The translations under genes and the position numbers were made by a program. Shown here piece by piece: positions 49,968-59,026 of a stretch of DNA of 64,000 nt. The DNA comes from Spirochaetota bacterium (GTDB lineage: Bacteria > Spirochaetota > Spirochaetia > Treponematales > UBA12059): NCBI GenBank assembly GCA_026398615.1, contig JAPLSN010000022.1, forward strand, positions 48,999 through 112,998. The letters run 5' to 3'. The notes beneath the pieces were generated by a model that was given only the letters and a program-made list of their open reading frames with translations, was not told the DNA's origin and searched no databases. Numbering within the stretch: position 1 is the first letter of the stretch; each line of letters begins with the position of its first letter.

Positions 49968-50870
49968 CTATTCGAAGACCGCGTACTTGAGGGAAGGATC
50001 GTAGCTGCCGGTCCTGGTCTCTCCCGAAAGCGAAGGAATGAGGATCGTCTGGCCTGGGAAGATCAGGTCGGGATTGGCCGGATCGCGGAACGTGCGCCTG
50101 TTCGCGTCGTAGAGGACCTTCCACTTGAGGGGGTTGCCGTATACGAAGGGATATTCGGCGATCCTCCAGAGGCAATCGGCCCTGCCCGGTATATGCCTGA
50201 CCACGTAGCTGGCGGGGAAGGGCGTGAACTCGACGGCGTTCGCGAGCGCGGCAAGCACCGCTTCCGAATGCCCGACCGATTCGCCGAACTTTTCCTCGAC
50301 GAACGTGGATTCGGCGGCGGTCATCTCGTCGCCCGCCGCGGCGTACTCGGCCGGATAGGTCTCCCCGATCATTTTCTCCAGGGCCCACGCCATCCGGTCG
50401 TTCGCTGCGGCTTTCGCCTCTAACGCGCGGGTCTTTTCGGCATCGTACATCTCATCGATGAGCGAAGTGACGGTTTCCGCCCAGGACGCGGCGGTTTCGT
50501 AATCCTCTTCGCCGTACGAGGCTTCCGAAGCTTCCATCGCGCCGATCGCGGTTTCGAAGGATTCGGGGTGATTCGCGCCGGCGCCGGTGGAATCGGCCCA
50601 CGCCATCTTTTCCTGCGCCGTTGCCATGGTCCTGTCGGCTCGGTCGAGAGCCACCATCTTGTCGACGTACTGATCGGAAAGCCTGGCATACTCCTCCGCC
50701 TGGGCCGCGTAGTCGGCCGCGGCGTCGTAGTCGCCGTCTTCGAAGGCGGCATTCGCCAGGGCTTTCAGCTCCCGGCTCCGCTGGTAGTAGGAATTGTCCA
50801 GGAGGCTCTGCGCGAAGACCCCGGAAACGAGGATGGCCACCGCGAACGCGATACAGACGAGTTTTTTCAT
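49968..50870 (-). CDS. exported LysM-domain protein
   Basis: 300 residues with a cleavable signal peptide (MKKLVCIAFAVAILVSGVFAQ). The central part (about 30-215) is a helical array of Ala/Glu-rich repeats with TPR-like spacing (DGDYDAAADYAAQAEEYA). The C-terminus (about 228-285) is a LysM fold: SYVVRHIPGRADCLWRIAEY to IFPGQTILIPS. It should bind peptidoglycan in the periplasm. Its ATG overlaps the stop of the upstream lipoprotein gene (ATGA), so the two are made together and may be partners. Confidence 0.88.
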   Translation of the reverse strand: MKKLVCIAFAVAILVSGVFAQSLLDNSYYQRSRELKALANAAFEDGDYDAAADYAAQAEEYARLSDQYVDKMVALDRADRTMATAQEKMAWADSTGAGANHPESFETAIGAMEASEASYGEEDYETAASWAETVTSLIDEMYDAEKTRALEAKAAANDRMAWALEKMIGETYPAEYAAAGDEMTAAESTFVEEKFGESVGHSEAVLAALANAVEFTPFPASYVVRHIPGRADCLWRIAEYPFVYGNPLKWKVLYDANRRTFRDPANPDLIFPGQTILIPSLSGETRTGSYDPSLKYAVFE

Positions 50871-51976
50871 TCGGCTCCTCCTTGTTCCGACTGGGAGAGG
50901 GCTTCGTCTGCCTCTTTGATCTTCTGCTCGGACACGGCCGTGGTTTCCTCGAGGGAGTCCAGGGCCTTGGTCGCGGCTTCCTTCTTGACCGTAGCCGTTT
51001 CCCAGGCTTTTTCGAACAGCGACTGGGCCTGGTCGTACGATGCGGCCGCTTCTTCGTACCTGCCGGCGGCCATGGCCGCGTTGGCTTCGTCGTAGACGGC
51101 CTGGGCGGCCTCGTAGTCCGCTTTCACGGCGACGGGAGCCTTGATCTCGTCCGCCTTGTTCTTGGAATCGTCAGCCGGTTCCTTTCGCGAGGCGGCATAG
51201 TTCTCGTACCCCTTCTGCACGACGAGATTGTACCTGAGTATGGCTTCATCGAGCGCGTCCAGCGCGGCTTCCGGGTCCGTGGAATAGGAGGAGTCGGCGA
51301 ATTGCAGTTTTTCGGTCGCGATCGCGTAGTTGCCCGAATCGAAGGACGAGAGTTCCTTTTCGTCTATCCGCGATTTGAGGGATGCGGCACGGGTCCGTTT
51401 CTGGGCGAGTTCATAGAGGAGCCGGGCGTTCTCGTACGCCGCGATGGCTCCTTCGTGGTCGCCCGAGGCGGCCAGGGCTTCCGCGTCGGCGAAGGCATTT
51501 TCCGCGTCTCCGTACCATTGGGGAGCGTTTTCGAGCGCCCCTTCCTTGACCGCGGCCGTTTTCATCTCGACGGCGCGGGCTTTCTTCTCCTGCTCCAGGA
51601 TCGTGATGCCCCTGGCGATCACGTCCTCGAACATGCCGGTGGATTTCCTGAAACCGGTTTCCGCCTCGGCCGAATTCTTCGCGTCGTAGGCGGCCTTGGC
51701 GGTGCCGTAACTTTCGTCGGCAGCGCGGTAGTCGTCGGGAAGCACTTCGAATAATTTGAGGTCGAAGGCTTTTTTTCGAACGGCGGCCGCTTTTTCGGCG
51801 AGGGCGTCCAGGTCGGCGGGAGCCGTTCCGGCAGGCGTGGAATCGACGGGTTTCGTGGCATCCGGACCCGGCTGGGTCGTGTCGACCGGCGGCTCGACCG
51901 GTGGTTTGGGTTTCGTGACGCAACTCACGGCCAGGAAACAGAACAAGGCCGCGATGGCGATGTACCGTATTTTCAT
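50867..51976 (-). CDS. helical-repeat lipoprotein
   Basis: 369 residues. Lipoprotein signal IAALFCFLAVSC, giving a lipidated Cys19, then a Pro/Thr-rich linker (about 20-55). The remainder is almost wholly helical, with repeated units of the form Y-x-x-A-x-x-x-Y-x-x-A (DYRAADESYGTAKAAYDAK, DHEGAIAAYENARLLYE, DYEAAQAVYDEANAAMAAG). It belongs with spirochaetal periplasmic lipoproteins that often accompany LysM proteins. Function unknown; a scaffold tethering the outer membrane to the wall is plausible. Confidence 0.82.
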   Translation of the reverse strand: MKIRYIAIAALFCFLAVSCVTKPKPPVEPPVDTTQPGPDATKPVDSTPAGTAPADLDALAEKAAAVRKKAFDLKLFEVLPDDYRAADESYGTAKAAYDAKNSAEAETGFRKSTGMFEDVIARGITILEQEKKARAVEMKTAAVKEGALENAPQWYGDAENAFADAEALAASGDHEGAIAAYENARLLYELAQKRTRAASLKSRIDEKELSSFDSGNYAIATEKLQFADSSYSTDPEAALDALDEAILRYNLVVQKGYENYAASRKEPADDSKNKADEIKAPVAVKADYEAAQAVYDEANAAMAAGRYEEAAASYDQAQSLFEKAWETATVKKEAATKALDSLEETTAVSEQKIKEADEALSQSEQGGAE

Positions 51977-52291
51977 TACTTACCTCCTGTTTGGTGGTGT
52001 TTTATGGCAATCCCTGCCAAGTGGCGGGGAATTACATCTTTCAACCGGCGCCGTCGAAGCGACGTGCGTCGTTCCCGATCCGCCCGGTGGCTGAAAGCCG
52101 CGTCAAGCGTTCGGCTTCTTCGAACAGGGATATGGAGCATTGAACCTTTATACCACTATAGACCCAATCCGGGAGGACGGCAACCGTGGATTACGGGGAA
52201 TTCCCGGAACCTGCCGCACTGGATATGGCTTGCCGGCAGACTGAGGACAATCCGCGACAGCGACGGGTTTATGGGGGCGCGCATGACGAAA
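51977..52291. other. intergenic region with the lipoprotein promoter
   Basis: No gene is supported. A minus-strand extended -10 (TGGTATAAA, near 52143-52151) is the best promoter candidate for the lipoprotein-LysM pair. The predicted leader would be about 165 bases. The far end holds the terminator of the next operon. Confidence 0.45.
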
Positions 52292-52316
52292 GAGCCCGGG
52301 CGGACAGCCCGGGCTC
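52292..52316 (-). terminator. rho-independent terminator of the TPR/gluzincin-like gene
   Basis: Perfect 10-bp stem GAGCCCGGGC / GCCCGGGCTC with a five-base loop, followed on the minus strand by TTTC. Begins 21 bases after the gene's stop codon. Confidence 0.75.
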
Positions 52317-52337
52317 CGGAAGTTCGCGGGGGGCAGT

Positions 52338-53525
52338 TTACTTGCCGGAAGCGTCCATCTTGGAGATGATTTCGTCGACCTTGGCGCCGTACTTGTCGGG
52401 AGCCGTTTCCTTGGCCTTCGCGAGGAAGGTCCTCGCCTCGGTGAAGCGGTTCGACGCGTAGGCGTTGAGGCCCAGGGCGTAATTCGTGATCGCGACGTCG
52501 CAGCCGAGCTGCAGGGCGGTCTTGTAGTAGTAATCGGCCGTCGAATAGTCGTTCTTGGCGTAGGCGATGAGCCCGAGGTAGTAGTACGGGAGGTAGTTGT
52601 CCTTGTTGACGGCCAAGGCCTTCGTGAAGGAATCCTCGGAGGCATCGTAATTCTTCTCGCCGTAGGTCTTGACGCCGTCGGTGATGAGCTCGGAGAAAGT
52701 CTTCCGGGTGTCGAGCCAGGAGATGAAGTCCTTCTGCGTGCCTTCCTCGGTGTACCACGCGTCGAAGAGTGCGCCGATCGCGGCCTGGTTTTCCTCGAGG
52801 GTGGCTTCGCGGCGGAGCTTGGTTATGGAATCCCAAAGCAAGCGGTTGTAGCGCTTGTCGGAACCGTCGGCGAAGAACGAAACGTACGCCCAGGACTGCG
52901 GGTAGAGCACCGCGTTGTTGCTGGCGGCTTCGTCGGCGCTCATGTTGAAGAGGGCCTTGGGGCCGGCCAGCTTGTCTTCCTGCTTGACGATCTTCACGTG
53001 TTCGAGCCAGTCATCGTTGCCGGTGAAGTCGATCTTCTGGGCCGACGCGTTCCACGCGGCCTTTTCAAAGTACACCGCGAAACCGTCGCGCAGCCAGAGC
53101 GGCGGGTTCGGTATGAAGACCTTGAGGAACTGGACGAAAGCCTGGTGGGCGAGTGCGGAATCGAAATCGGCGCCGGATTTCTGGAAGATCACGAGTTCCG
53201 AGCGCTCGACGGTCGGGTAGTGCAGGTAGACGAAATCGTTCTTCGTCACCCCGACGACCTTGACGAGATATGCGTCGAAGCTGTTCTTGTCCTTGAATAT
53301 GCGCACCGTCAGGGGACCTTTCAAGGACGCGGGATCGAAGCGGAAGTGCTCGTTGAAGAGCTGGAACAGTCCTTCAAGCTGCTTCGCCAGATTGTCCGCG
53401 TTTTCCTGCCCGATCTCGGACAGGACCGCGTAATGATCGCTGCGCGTCTGCGAAAACGTCCCGTTCTGGGCGAACGCGAAAGACGCTGCCAGGAGCAACG
53501 CGACTGCGACGACTATCTTTTTCAT
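52338..53525 (-). CDS. exported TPR protein with an inactive peptidase-like domain
   Basis: 395 residues with a signal peptide (MKKIVVAVALLLAASFAFAQ). Residues about 25-250 resemble the MA-clan peptidase fold (DUF1570/M1-like): LAHQAFVQFLKVFIPNPPLW followed by LRDGFAVYFE. The expected HExxH reads HQAFV, with neither the catalytic Glu nor the second His, so no protease activity is expected. The C-terminus (about 275-395) is TPR (YDASEDSFTKALAVNKDNYL, YYYLGLIAYAKNDYSTADYY). It is a periplasmic binding protein of unknown partner. GGGGGAAG precedes the ATG. The promoter lies about 200 bases upstream. Confidence 0.85.
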   Translation of the reverse strand: MKKIVVAVALLLAASFAFAQNGTFSQTRSDHYAVLSEIGQENADNLAKQLEGLFQLFNEHFRFDPASLKGPLTVRIFKDKNSFDAYLVKVVGVTKNDFVYLHYPTVERSELVIFQKSGADFDSALAHQAFVQFLKVFIPNPPLWLRDGFAVYFEKAAWNASAQKIDFTGNDDWLEHVKIVKQEDKLAGPKALFNMSADEAASNNAVLYPQSWAYVSFFADGSDKRYNRLLWDSITKLRREATLEENQAAIGALFDAWYTEEGTQKDFISWLDTRKTFSELITDGVKTYGEKNYDASEDSFTKALAVNKDNYLPYYYLGLIAYAKNDYSTADYYYKTALQLGCDVAITNYALGLNAYASNRFTEARTFLAKAKETAPDKYGAKVDEIISKMDASGK

Positions 53526-53722
53526 GCTTCCCCCTGTCGGTTGACCGTTCTCCGGATGGCGAAGGTCCGGGAAAAGGACGCTCGTGCCGGCCGCATACGG
53601 AATGGAAATGGACGAGAACCGTCCGCCCGGGGCGGACCGCTACAATTCCCATAGAATATCGGCAGCAATGGCCGATTTCTTGAGCGTCTGCGCCGGTACC
53701 GCTTCAGGCGACGGCTTCGCGA

Positions 53723-53752
53723 ATTGTATGCGCTGGCGGCGTCCCTTGTCAA
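53723..53752 (-). promoter_or_regulatory. sigma70 promoter for the exported TPR protein
   Basis: Minus strand: perfect -35 TTGACA (53752-53747), 18-base spacer, -10 TACAAT (53728-53723). Predicted untranslated leader of about 190 bases to the ATG at 53525, long for this window; I see no riboswitch in it. Confidence 0.7.
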
Positions 53753-53775
53753 ATTCAAGGCTGACCCGGCATGCT

Positions 53776-54645
53776 TCAGCGGGGCGCGAAGCGGTCGACC
53801 AGGATGTTGACCTCCTCGATGAGTATGCCCGTGAAGCGCTCGATGTTGTCGATGATATATTGCTGGAGCCCGTGGATCGTGCCCGTGAGCTGGGTCCCGA
53901 ACGGGACTTCGATCGAAAGTGTGAGCCGGTAGCCCCGTGTATCCGAGCGGATCGACACTTTCCGGATCCTGATCTTCTCGTCGTATTCGTCGACGCAGTG
54001 CACGACCATCTGGGAGAGCGCTTCCTCGGAGATCGCCACGCGTCCGCGCTTGGAAAACTGCGGTCTGACGACAGATTTTTCGTAGACCTTGGGGCCGGTC
54101 AAGACGGGAGCGCCGATGCTCCGCTGGAGGAAAACCCTGACCGAATCGTAGAATATCTGGGGATAATTCCTGCGGATCTCGATGGCCGGGACGGGTATCA
54201 CGTGTTTCCCCTCGACCTTGCGGCTCCGGATGGCCTTTTCGATCTCGGCGTGGGAGGCAATCTCCTCGATCTTGATGACCTTGTACGGATGCGGGAGCTG
54301 GAGCCGTTCGCAGATGCGCTCCACCATCCGTTCGGAAGTGCCGATGATGAGGATCTTCTTGAACCGGTTCTTCTGGAGAGCCCTGGCGACTTCGTCGCGG
54401 TGGGCTTTTTCATGGAACAGCGCCGTCTTCACCGCGGCCATGTACAGCTGTTCCTTCTTGGCGCTCTTGCCGGCGAGGATCGCCTCGGCCTTGATGAGGA
54501 GCCCATCGTCGATGAGCATGTCGATGCCATATTTCTGCGCGACCAGCTTGGCCCTGAAGCTCTTGCCGGATCCGCTTTCGCCGACGAGCGCGAAAACGCG
54601 AACGCCTCGCGCGAACCACAGGAGATCGTTCAAAAGCCTGAACAT
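53776..54645 (-). CDS. P-loop ATPase / Asp23-like fusion protein
   Basis: 289 residues from ATG 54645 (a TTG at 54699 would add 18 residues). The N-terminal NTPase has Walker A GESGSGKS followed by FRAKLVAQKYGIDMLIDDG. A central region carries ILIIGTSERMVERI. The last 110 residues (GRVAISEEALSQMVVHCVDE ... LSIEVPFGTQLTGTIH ... NIERFTGILIEEVNILVDRF) follow the Asp23/DUF322 pattern known from envelope-stress proteins. This ATPase-Asp23 pairing in one chain is unusual; similar proteins appear in treponemes as conserved unknowns. Downstream of the TIR-like gene on the same strand. No clear ribosome site. Confidence 0.78.
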   Translation of the reverse strand: MFRLLNDLLWFARGVRVFALVGESGSGKSFRAKLVAQKYGIDMLIDDGLLIKAEAILAGKSAKKEQLYMAAVKTALFHEKAHRDEVARALQKNRFKKILIIGTSERMVERICERLQLPHPYKVIKIEEIASHAEIEKAIRSRKVEGKHVIPVPAIEIRRNYPQIFYDSVRVFLQRSIGAPVLTGPKVYEKSVVRPQFSKRGRVAISEEALSQMVVHCVDEYDEKIRIRKVSIRSDTRGYRLTLSIEVPFGTQLTGTIHGLQQYIIDNIERFTGILIEEVNILVDRFAPR

Positions 54646-54781
54646 TGGATTAACACTGTAAACCGTACGGGATTTTTCCGCAAGCTCGGCAGGTTTCAAA
54701 ACCCGGCGTTTTTCAGGAACCTGCTCGGCAGTCGCCCGGAATCCCGGATGTTTTCTGCCTAATTGCGGGAGCGGGAGAGTC

Positions 54782-55678
54782 TCAGGGCTGCGGGAACAGC
54801 GCGGTCATGTCGGGGTTGTGGAAGAGACTCGCGTACTTGCGGGCGCTCAACCCGAGCTTGTCGGCCAGGTCAGGATCTGCCCCCGCGTCCAGGAGCTTCC
54901 GAGCCGTCTCGATATCGTTCCGGCCGACGGCGATGATGAGGGCGGTCTGACCGTCCTTGCTGACCAGGTTCGTGTCGACCCCGATCGAGAGCAGGTAGGC
55001 GATGATCTCGGGTGTTCCGACTTTCACGGCGTCCATGAGCGGTGAATAGCCACGATCCTCGCTCTGCAGTTCGGTGCCGGCGCCGCACTCGACGAGCAGC
55101 TCCACCTCGTTGAGGTGCTTCGACCTGATGGCCAGGTTGAGGAGGGGTACGCCGTGGCGGTCGCGGATGTCGGGATTGAAGCCTCCCCTGATGAACAATC
55201 TGACCGCTTCGAGATCGCCGCCCGAGACGCTCGCGACCAGCGCGTCCTCGTGGAACGAGACGCCCATCTCGAGCAGCGTCGCCCTGGCGGTCCTGCGCTC
55301 CTCGAAGACGAACCATTCCGCCTTCTCCGTACCGTAATAGAGCATGAGATCGTCGACCGACTCGATCAGGGCGACCGATCCCACGAAAGGCGGGACCGGG
55401 GTCACGCCGTTTTCGCGGAACAGGGCCAGGCGGCGGCCGTATGCGTGCCCGTAACCCGCGATGAACGGGAACCACGTGGAGCTGACCGTAGCGGGAGAGA
55501 GCACGGCGAGGAAGTGCGTCGCCTTGAACAGGGCCGCGTCGAGACGGGCCCGGTCCTCGTTCACCCATCCTGCCTGTATCTTGAGGCCGTAGGCGTCGAC
55601 GTCGATCGACCTGAAAGCCTTGAGGAGGTGGGGGATGAAATGCGCGTCGTCCGGGGACGCAAGCACCGCGACGTTCAC
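54782..55678 (-). CDS. TIR-like / ankyrin-repeat protein
   Basis: 298 residues from the GTG at 55678 with AAGGAGG upstream. Residues 1-110 have the TIR-like order of strands and helices: VAVLASPDDAHFIPHLLKAF, then ALFKATHFLAVLSPATVSST and WFPFIAGYGHAYG. The usual S-x-W-x-x-x-E of NAD-cleaving TIRs ends here without Glu (SSTWFPFIAGY), so it is probably non-catalytic. Residues about 145-290 form four or five ankyrin repeats (GVPLLNLAIRSKHLNEVELL, GYSPLMDAVKVGTPEIIAYL, GQTALIIAVGRNDIETARKL). A cytoplasmic adaptor or sensor role is plausible. It lies 64 bases after the dnaE2 stop. Confidence 0.78.
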   Translation of the reverse strand: MNVAVLASPDDAHFIPHLLKAFRSIDVDAYGLKIQAGWVNEDRARLDAALFKATHFLAVLSPATVSSTWFPFIAGYGHAYGRRLALFRENGVTPVPPFVGSVALIESVDDLMLYYGTEKAEWFVFEERRTARATLLEMGVSFHEDALVASVSGGDLEAVRLFIRGGFNPDIRDRHGVPLLNLAIRSKHLNEVELLVECGAGTELQSEDRGYSPLMDAVKVGTPEIIAYLLSIGVDTNLVSKDGQTALIIAVGRNDIETARKLLDAGADPDLADKLGLSARKYASLFHNPDMTALFPQP

Positions 55679-55741
55679 CCGTCCTCCTTGGGCCGCGAAC
55701 GGGAAAGCCCGGAGCGGTCTTCCCTCGATCGCGATCGGTTT

Positions 55742-58700
55742 TCAGACTCCCGGGCGGTTCAGGCCAAAAGCCGTTTCGAGGTGGAGCACGAGCGCGCCCT
55801 GATCCGATCGCACCATCCCCACGACGAGAAGAGCCGTATACGTTTCAAGCATCGGCATGAGGCGGCCGTACGCTTGAGGGAAAATGACCGTCTCGAAGAG
55901 CCCCCACGGGTCTTCGAAGGAGGCGAAGCACATGGCGTCCCTGCGCTTCGTGAGCACTTCCTTTTCGGCCACCGTCACGCCGGCGATGGATACCCGGCTG
56001 CCGAGCCGCTCCGGGAGGGTCCTGGTGTCCGCGAGGGCGGGCAGCCCTTCCCTCGCCGCGATCCGGGCCGCGCGTTCGAGGAAGAGGGCCGACGGCGGGC
56101 GGGACACGACGAGTCCCATCGTCGCCACTTCGTCCGCAAGCTTCGTCGATTCCGTGTAGTCCCGGATGAAAGCCGGGGCGTCGACGGAGGCGGAAGCGTC
56201 GCCCGCGGCCTCGAAGAGCCCGGGCTCGGACGACCCATCCGTCGCCAGGGAACGGCGCGCGCGGTGGCAGGCCCAGAAAGCCTGCGGGCGGGTGAGGTGA
56301 GGGCCGCCGGGACGGGCGGGCAGGCCGTCGAGCGCCCCCGAGCGGATGAGCCCCCGGACGTCGGCGAGGTCGGGGCGGACGCGGGAGACAAAGTCATCCA
56401 GGGAGCCGAAAGGCCCGGAACGCTCCCTGGCTTTTGCGATGCGTTCGAGCGTCCGGGACGACAGTTCCGCGATCTGGCCGAGCCCGACGAGCACGCCCCC
56501 GGTGTCGCATGCGCTTCGCGGCGGCACCGCCAGGTAGGCCGTCGCGCTCTGGTTGACATGCGGCGGGAGTATCCGGAAACCCATCCGCCGGGCCTCGCCG
56601 AGATAGGCCTGGGTGCCATAGAAGCCGCCGCCGTTGTTGATCACCGACACGATGAACTCGGCCGGGTGACGCGCCTTCATCCATGCCAGCCGGTACGAGA
56701 CGAGGGCGTACGACGCGGAGTGCGCCTTGCAGAAGGAATAGCCGTCGAAGGAGCACATCATCTCCCAGAGCTCGGCGGCGTCGCGGGACGGGACGCCCTT
56801 CGCACGGCAGCCTGCGAAGAAGCGTTCGCGGTAGCGCAGGAGCGTGTCGCCCTTCCGTTTTTTCGTGAGTACCTTCCTGAGCCCGTCCGCCTCGGCCGCG
56901 CCGAAGCCGGCCGCCGCGATCGCGACGCGGGAGACGTCCTCCTGGTAGACCATGATGCCGCAGGTTTCGGCGAGCGCGTCCTCGATGGCCTCCGGGAGCC
57001 GCCTCCATGAGCCGCCGCGGAGCCTCCGGACGTATTCCCCGATGAAGCGGTTGGCCGCGGGCCGGATGATCGAGCTGGCGACCACGAGGTGGCCGTAGTC
57101 CGCGACGCGCATCTTGCGCAGGAGCTGCCTCGTCGCGGGCGACTCGATATAGAAGATTCCCATCGTGTCGCCGGATTCGATGAGCGTGCGGGCGGAAGGC
57201 TCGTCCATGGGATTGAAGCTGCCCCATGCGAGCGGTTCGGGCGCGCCGGCCGCCTTGCCGGCTTCCTCCTTCAAGTTGACGAGTCCGATGCAGTCGCGCA
57301 GGACCGCGAGCGAGCGGTTGCCCAGGAGGTCGATCTTCACGAGGCCGGCACGCTCCGTCCCGTCCTTTTCCCACGCGCCGACGGGAAAACCCAATGGCGA
57401 AGGCTGGACGTGGAGGTAGTCGGTGATCGGGCCTGGCGTGACGATCACGCCGCCGGGATGGGACCCGATGTAGCGCGGCGCGTCGCGGACGAGCTCGGCG
57501 AGGCGCGCGAGCCGCGGCGGGAGGCACGCCGGACCTTCGCGGCGTGCGAGGCGCACGAGTTTCCCGATCTCGTCGACGTCGATGCCGAGGGCGCAGGCAG
57601 CCTCCCTGATCCTGGACCTGCCCGTGAACCTGCAGTGGTCCGCCACCAGGGCCGAACGCCCGCGGTACTCCTCGAAGACCGAGCGGAGCACCCCGTGCCG
57701 CTCGTCCCAGGGGAAATCGATGTCGATGTCGGGCGGGTCGCGGCGGTCGTCGTTCAGGAAGCGCTCGAAGAACAGGTTGTGCGCCAGCGGGTCCACGTGG
57801 GTGAGGCCGAGCAGGTAGGACACGACGCTCGACGCCGCGCTGCCGCGTCCGCAGGTTCGGGGGCAGCGGGCCACGATGTCGCGCACCACGAGGAAGTAGC
57901 CGGCGAAGCCCTTGTCGCCGATGATGCGGAGTTCGTAGGCCAGCCGGTCCAGAAGGTCCCGCCGCCCCGGGCCCCCGGGGCCGAAGCGCCGCGGGATGGC
58001 CGCTTCGCAGTCGGCGCGAAGGAGGCGGAAGGCCTCCCCGTTCGGGAGGCCCCGCCAGGCCGGGAAGACCGGGGTTTCCGAGAAGAAGTCCCGAGCGTCC
58101 GCGGCGCGCGCCGCGAGGGCGTTCGCGTTCGCCACCGCCTCCGGGAAGGCCGAAAAGCGCGCGGAAAGGCTGCCTGCGTCGAAAAGTTCGCGCTCAGGCC
58201 CCGCTTCCGCCCAGTCCGGTCTGGCCGGCAGGGCCGACAGCGTCGTCCGCCGTTCGACGGCGGCGAGCAGCGCCCGGAGTTCGCGGTCGTCCGGGCCGAA
58301 GATCGCGGCGTCCTGGACCGCTAGGAGGGGCAGTCCACGGTCGCGACAAAAGCGCGCGAGCTCCAATTGGGGCCGTCCGGCAGCCAGGAGCCCGTAGAGC
58401 GGCGCCGATCCTGGAATGGCCTTCCCACGGAGCCGTTCGAGCGTGGCCGGATCGCCGCTTGCGAGGGCCAGGCCCTCCCAGCCTCCGGACAGGAAGTCAG
58501 CCGTCGGACCCAGGTACCGCACCACAGGCCCCGGTTCTGCCGGTTTTCCTTCGTCCGCGTCGGGCTTGTTGACGCGCCGGGGGGCGGCGAAACCCGGCGC
58601 ACGGCTTGAGGTGAGGCGGCTTCCGCGCGGTTCAGCGCCGTCGGAGGCGAGGCAATCCTCGGCCGAAGTTTCGACGAAAGCTTCGGGCGGCAGACGGGCG

Positions 58701-59026
58701 CGGCGTCGCGGCGCTTCCTCCGCGAGGATGGAGCTCAGGACGGCGCAAAGGCGGCCGTAACCCAGCCGGTCCATGCACCAGGCGAAGAGCGGGACTTCGC
58801 CCGGGAATTCCAGCTTGGCCCCGGCGATCGGCTTGAGGCCCGCTTCAATGGCCAGATCGACGAATTCGGGCAGGGCATAGAGGGCGTTGCGGTCCGTAAG
58901 CGCCACGGAAGCGTAGCCGCCTGCGGCCATGGCAGCGCAGATCGCGTCGGGGGACGAGCTTCCCTCCATGAGTGAAAACCAGGATTGCGTGACGAGACAG
59001 GTATCCAGGCGCTTCGGATCGTCCAT
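55742..59026 (-). CDS. dnaE2: error-prone DNA polymerase, DnaE2/ImuC type
   Basis: 1094 residues, the length of DnaE2 rather than replicative DnaE. The polymerase centre is intact: FLVVRDIV, RGSAASSVVSYLLGLTHVDP, the catalytic pair in PPDIDIDFPW, the third acid in KIDLLGNRSL, then GIMVYQEDV and FCKAHSASYALVSY. The C-terminal OB fold (VSIAGVTVAEKEVLTKRRD) is present. The N-terminal PHP domain is degenerate: the usual H-x-H-S reads LVTQS and TDH reads TDR, so it has lost metal ligands. Such enzymes copy past lesions with ImuA/ImuB in the SOS response; neither partner is in this window. A 30-bp palindrome overlaps promoter and start codon. Confidence 0.9.
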   Translation of the reverse strand: MDDPKRLDTCLVTQSWFSLMEGSSSPDAICAAMAAGGYASVALTDRNALYALPEFVDLAIEAGLKPIAGAKLEFPGEVPLFAWCMDRLGYGRLCAVLSSILAEEAPRRRARLPPEAFVETSAEDCLASDGAEPRGSRLTSSRAPGFAAPRRVNKPDADEGKPAEPGPVVRYLGPTADFLSGGWEGLALASGDPATLERLRGKAIPGSAPLYGLLAAGRPQLELARFCRDRGLPLLAVQDAAIFGPDDRELRALLAAVERRTTLSALPARPDWAEAGPERELFDAGSLSARFSAFPEAVANANALAARAADARDFFSETPVFPAWRGLPNGEAFRLLRADCEAAIPRRFGPGGPGRRDLLDRLAYELRIIGDKGFAGYFLVVRDIVARCPRTCGRGSAASSVVSYLLGLTHVDPLAHNLFFERFLNDDRRDPPDIDIDFPWDERHGVLRSVFEEYRGRSALVADHCRFTGRSRIREAACALGIDVDEIGKLVRLARREGPACLPPRLARLAELVRDAPRYIGSHPGGVIVTPGPITDYLHVQPSPLGFPVGAWEKDGTERAGLVKIDLLGNRSLAVLRDCIGLVNLKEEAGKAAGAPEPLAWGSFNPMDEPSARTLIESGDTMGIFYIESPATRQLLRKMRVADYGHLVVASSIIRPAANRFIGEYVRRLRGGSWRRLPEAIEDALAETCGIMVYQEDVSRVAIAAAGFGAAEADGLRKVLTKKRKGDTLLRYRERFFAGCRAKGVPSRDAAELWEMMCSFDGYSFCKAHSASYALVSYRLAWMKARHPAEFIVSVINNGGGFYGTQAYLGEARRMGFRILPPHVNQSATAYLAVPPRSACDTGGVLVGLGQIAELSSRTLERIAKARERSGPFGSLDDFVSRVRPDLADVRGLIRSGALDGLPARPGGPHLTRPQAFWACHRARRSLATDGSSEPGLFEAAGDASASVDAPAFIRDYTESTKLADEVATMGLVVSRPPSALFLERAARIAAREGLPALADTRTLPERLGSRVSIAGVTVAEKEVLTKRRDAMCFASFEDPWGLFETVIFPQAYGRLMPMLETYTALLVVGMVRSDQGALVLHLETAFGLNRPGV

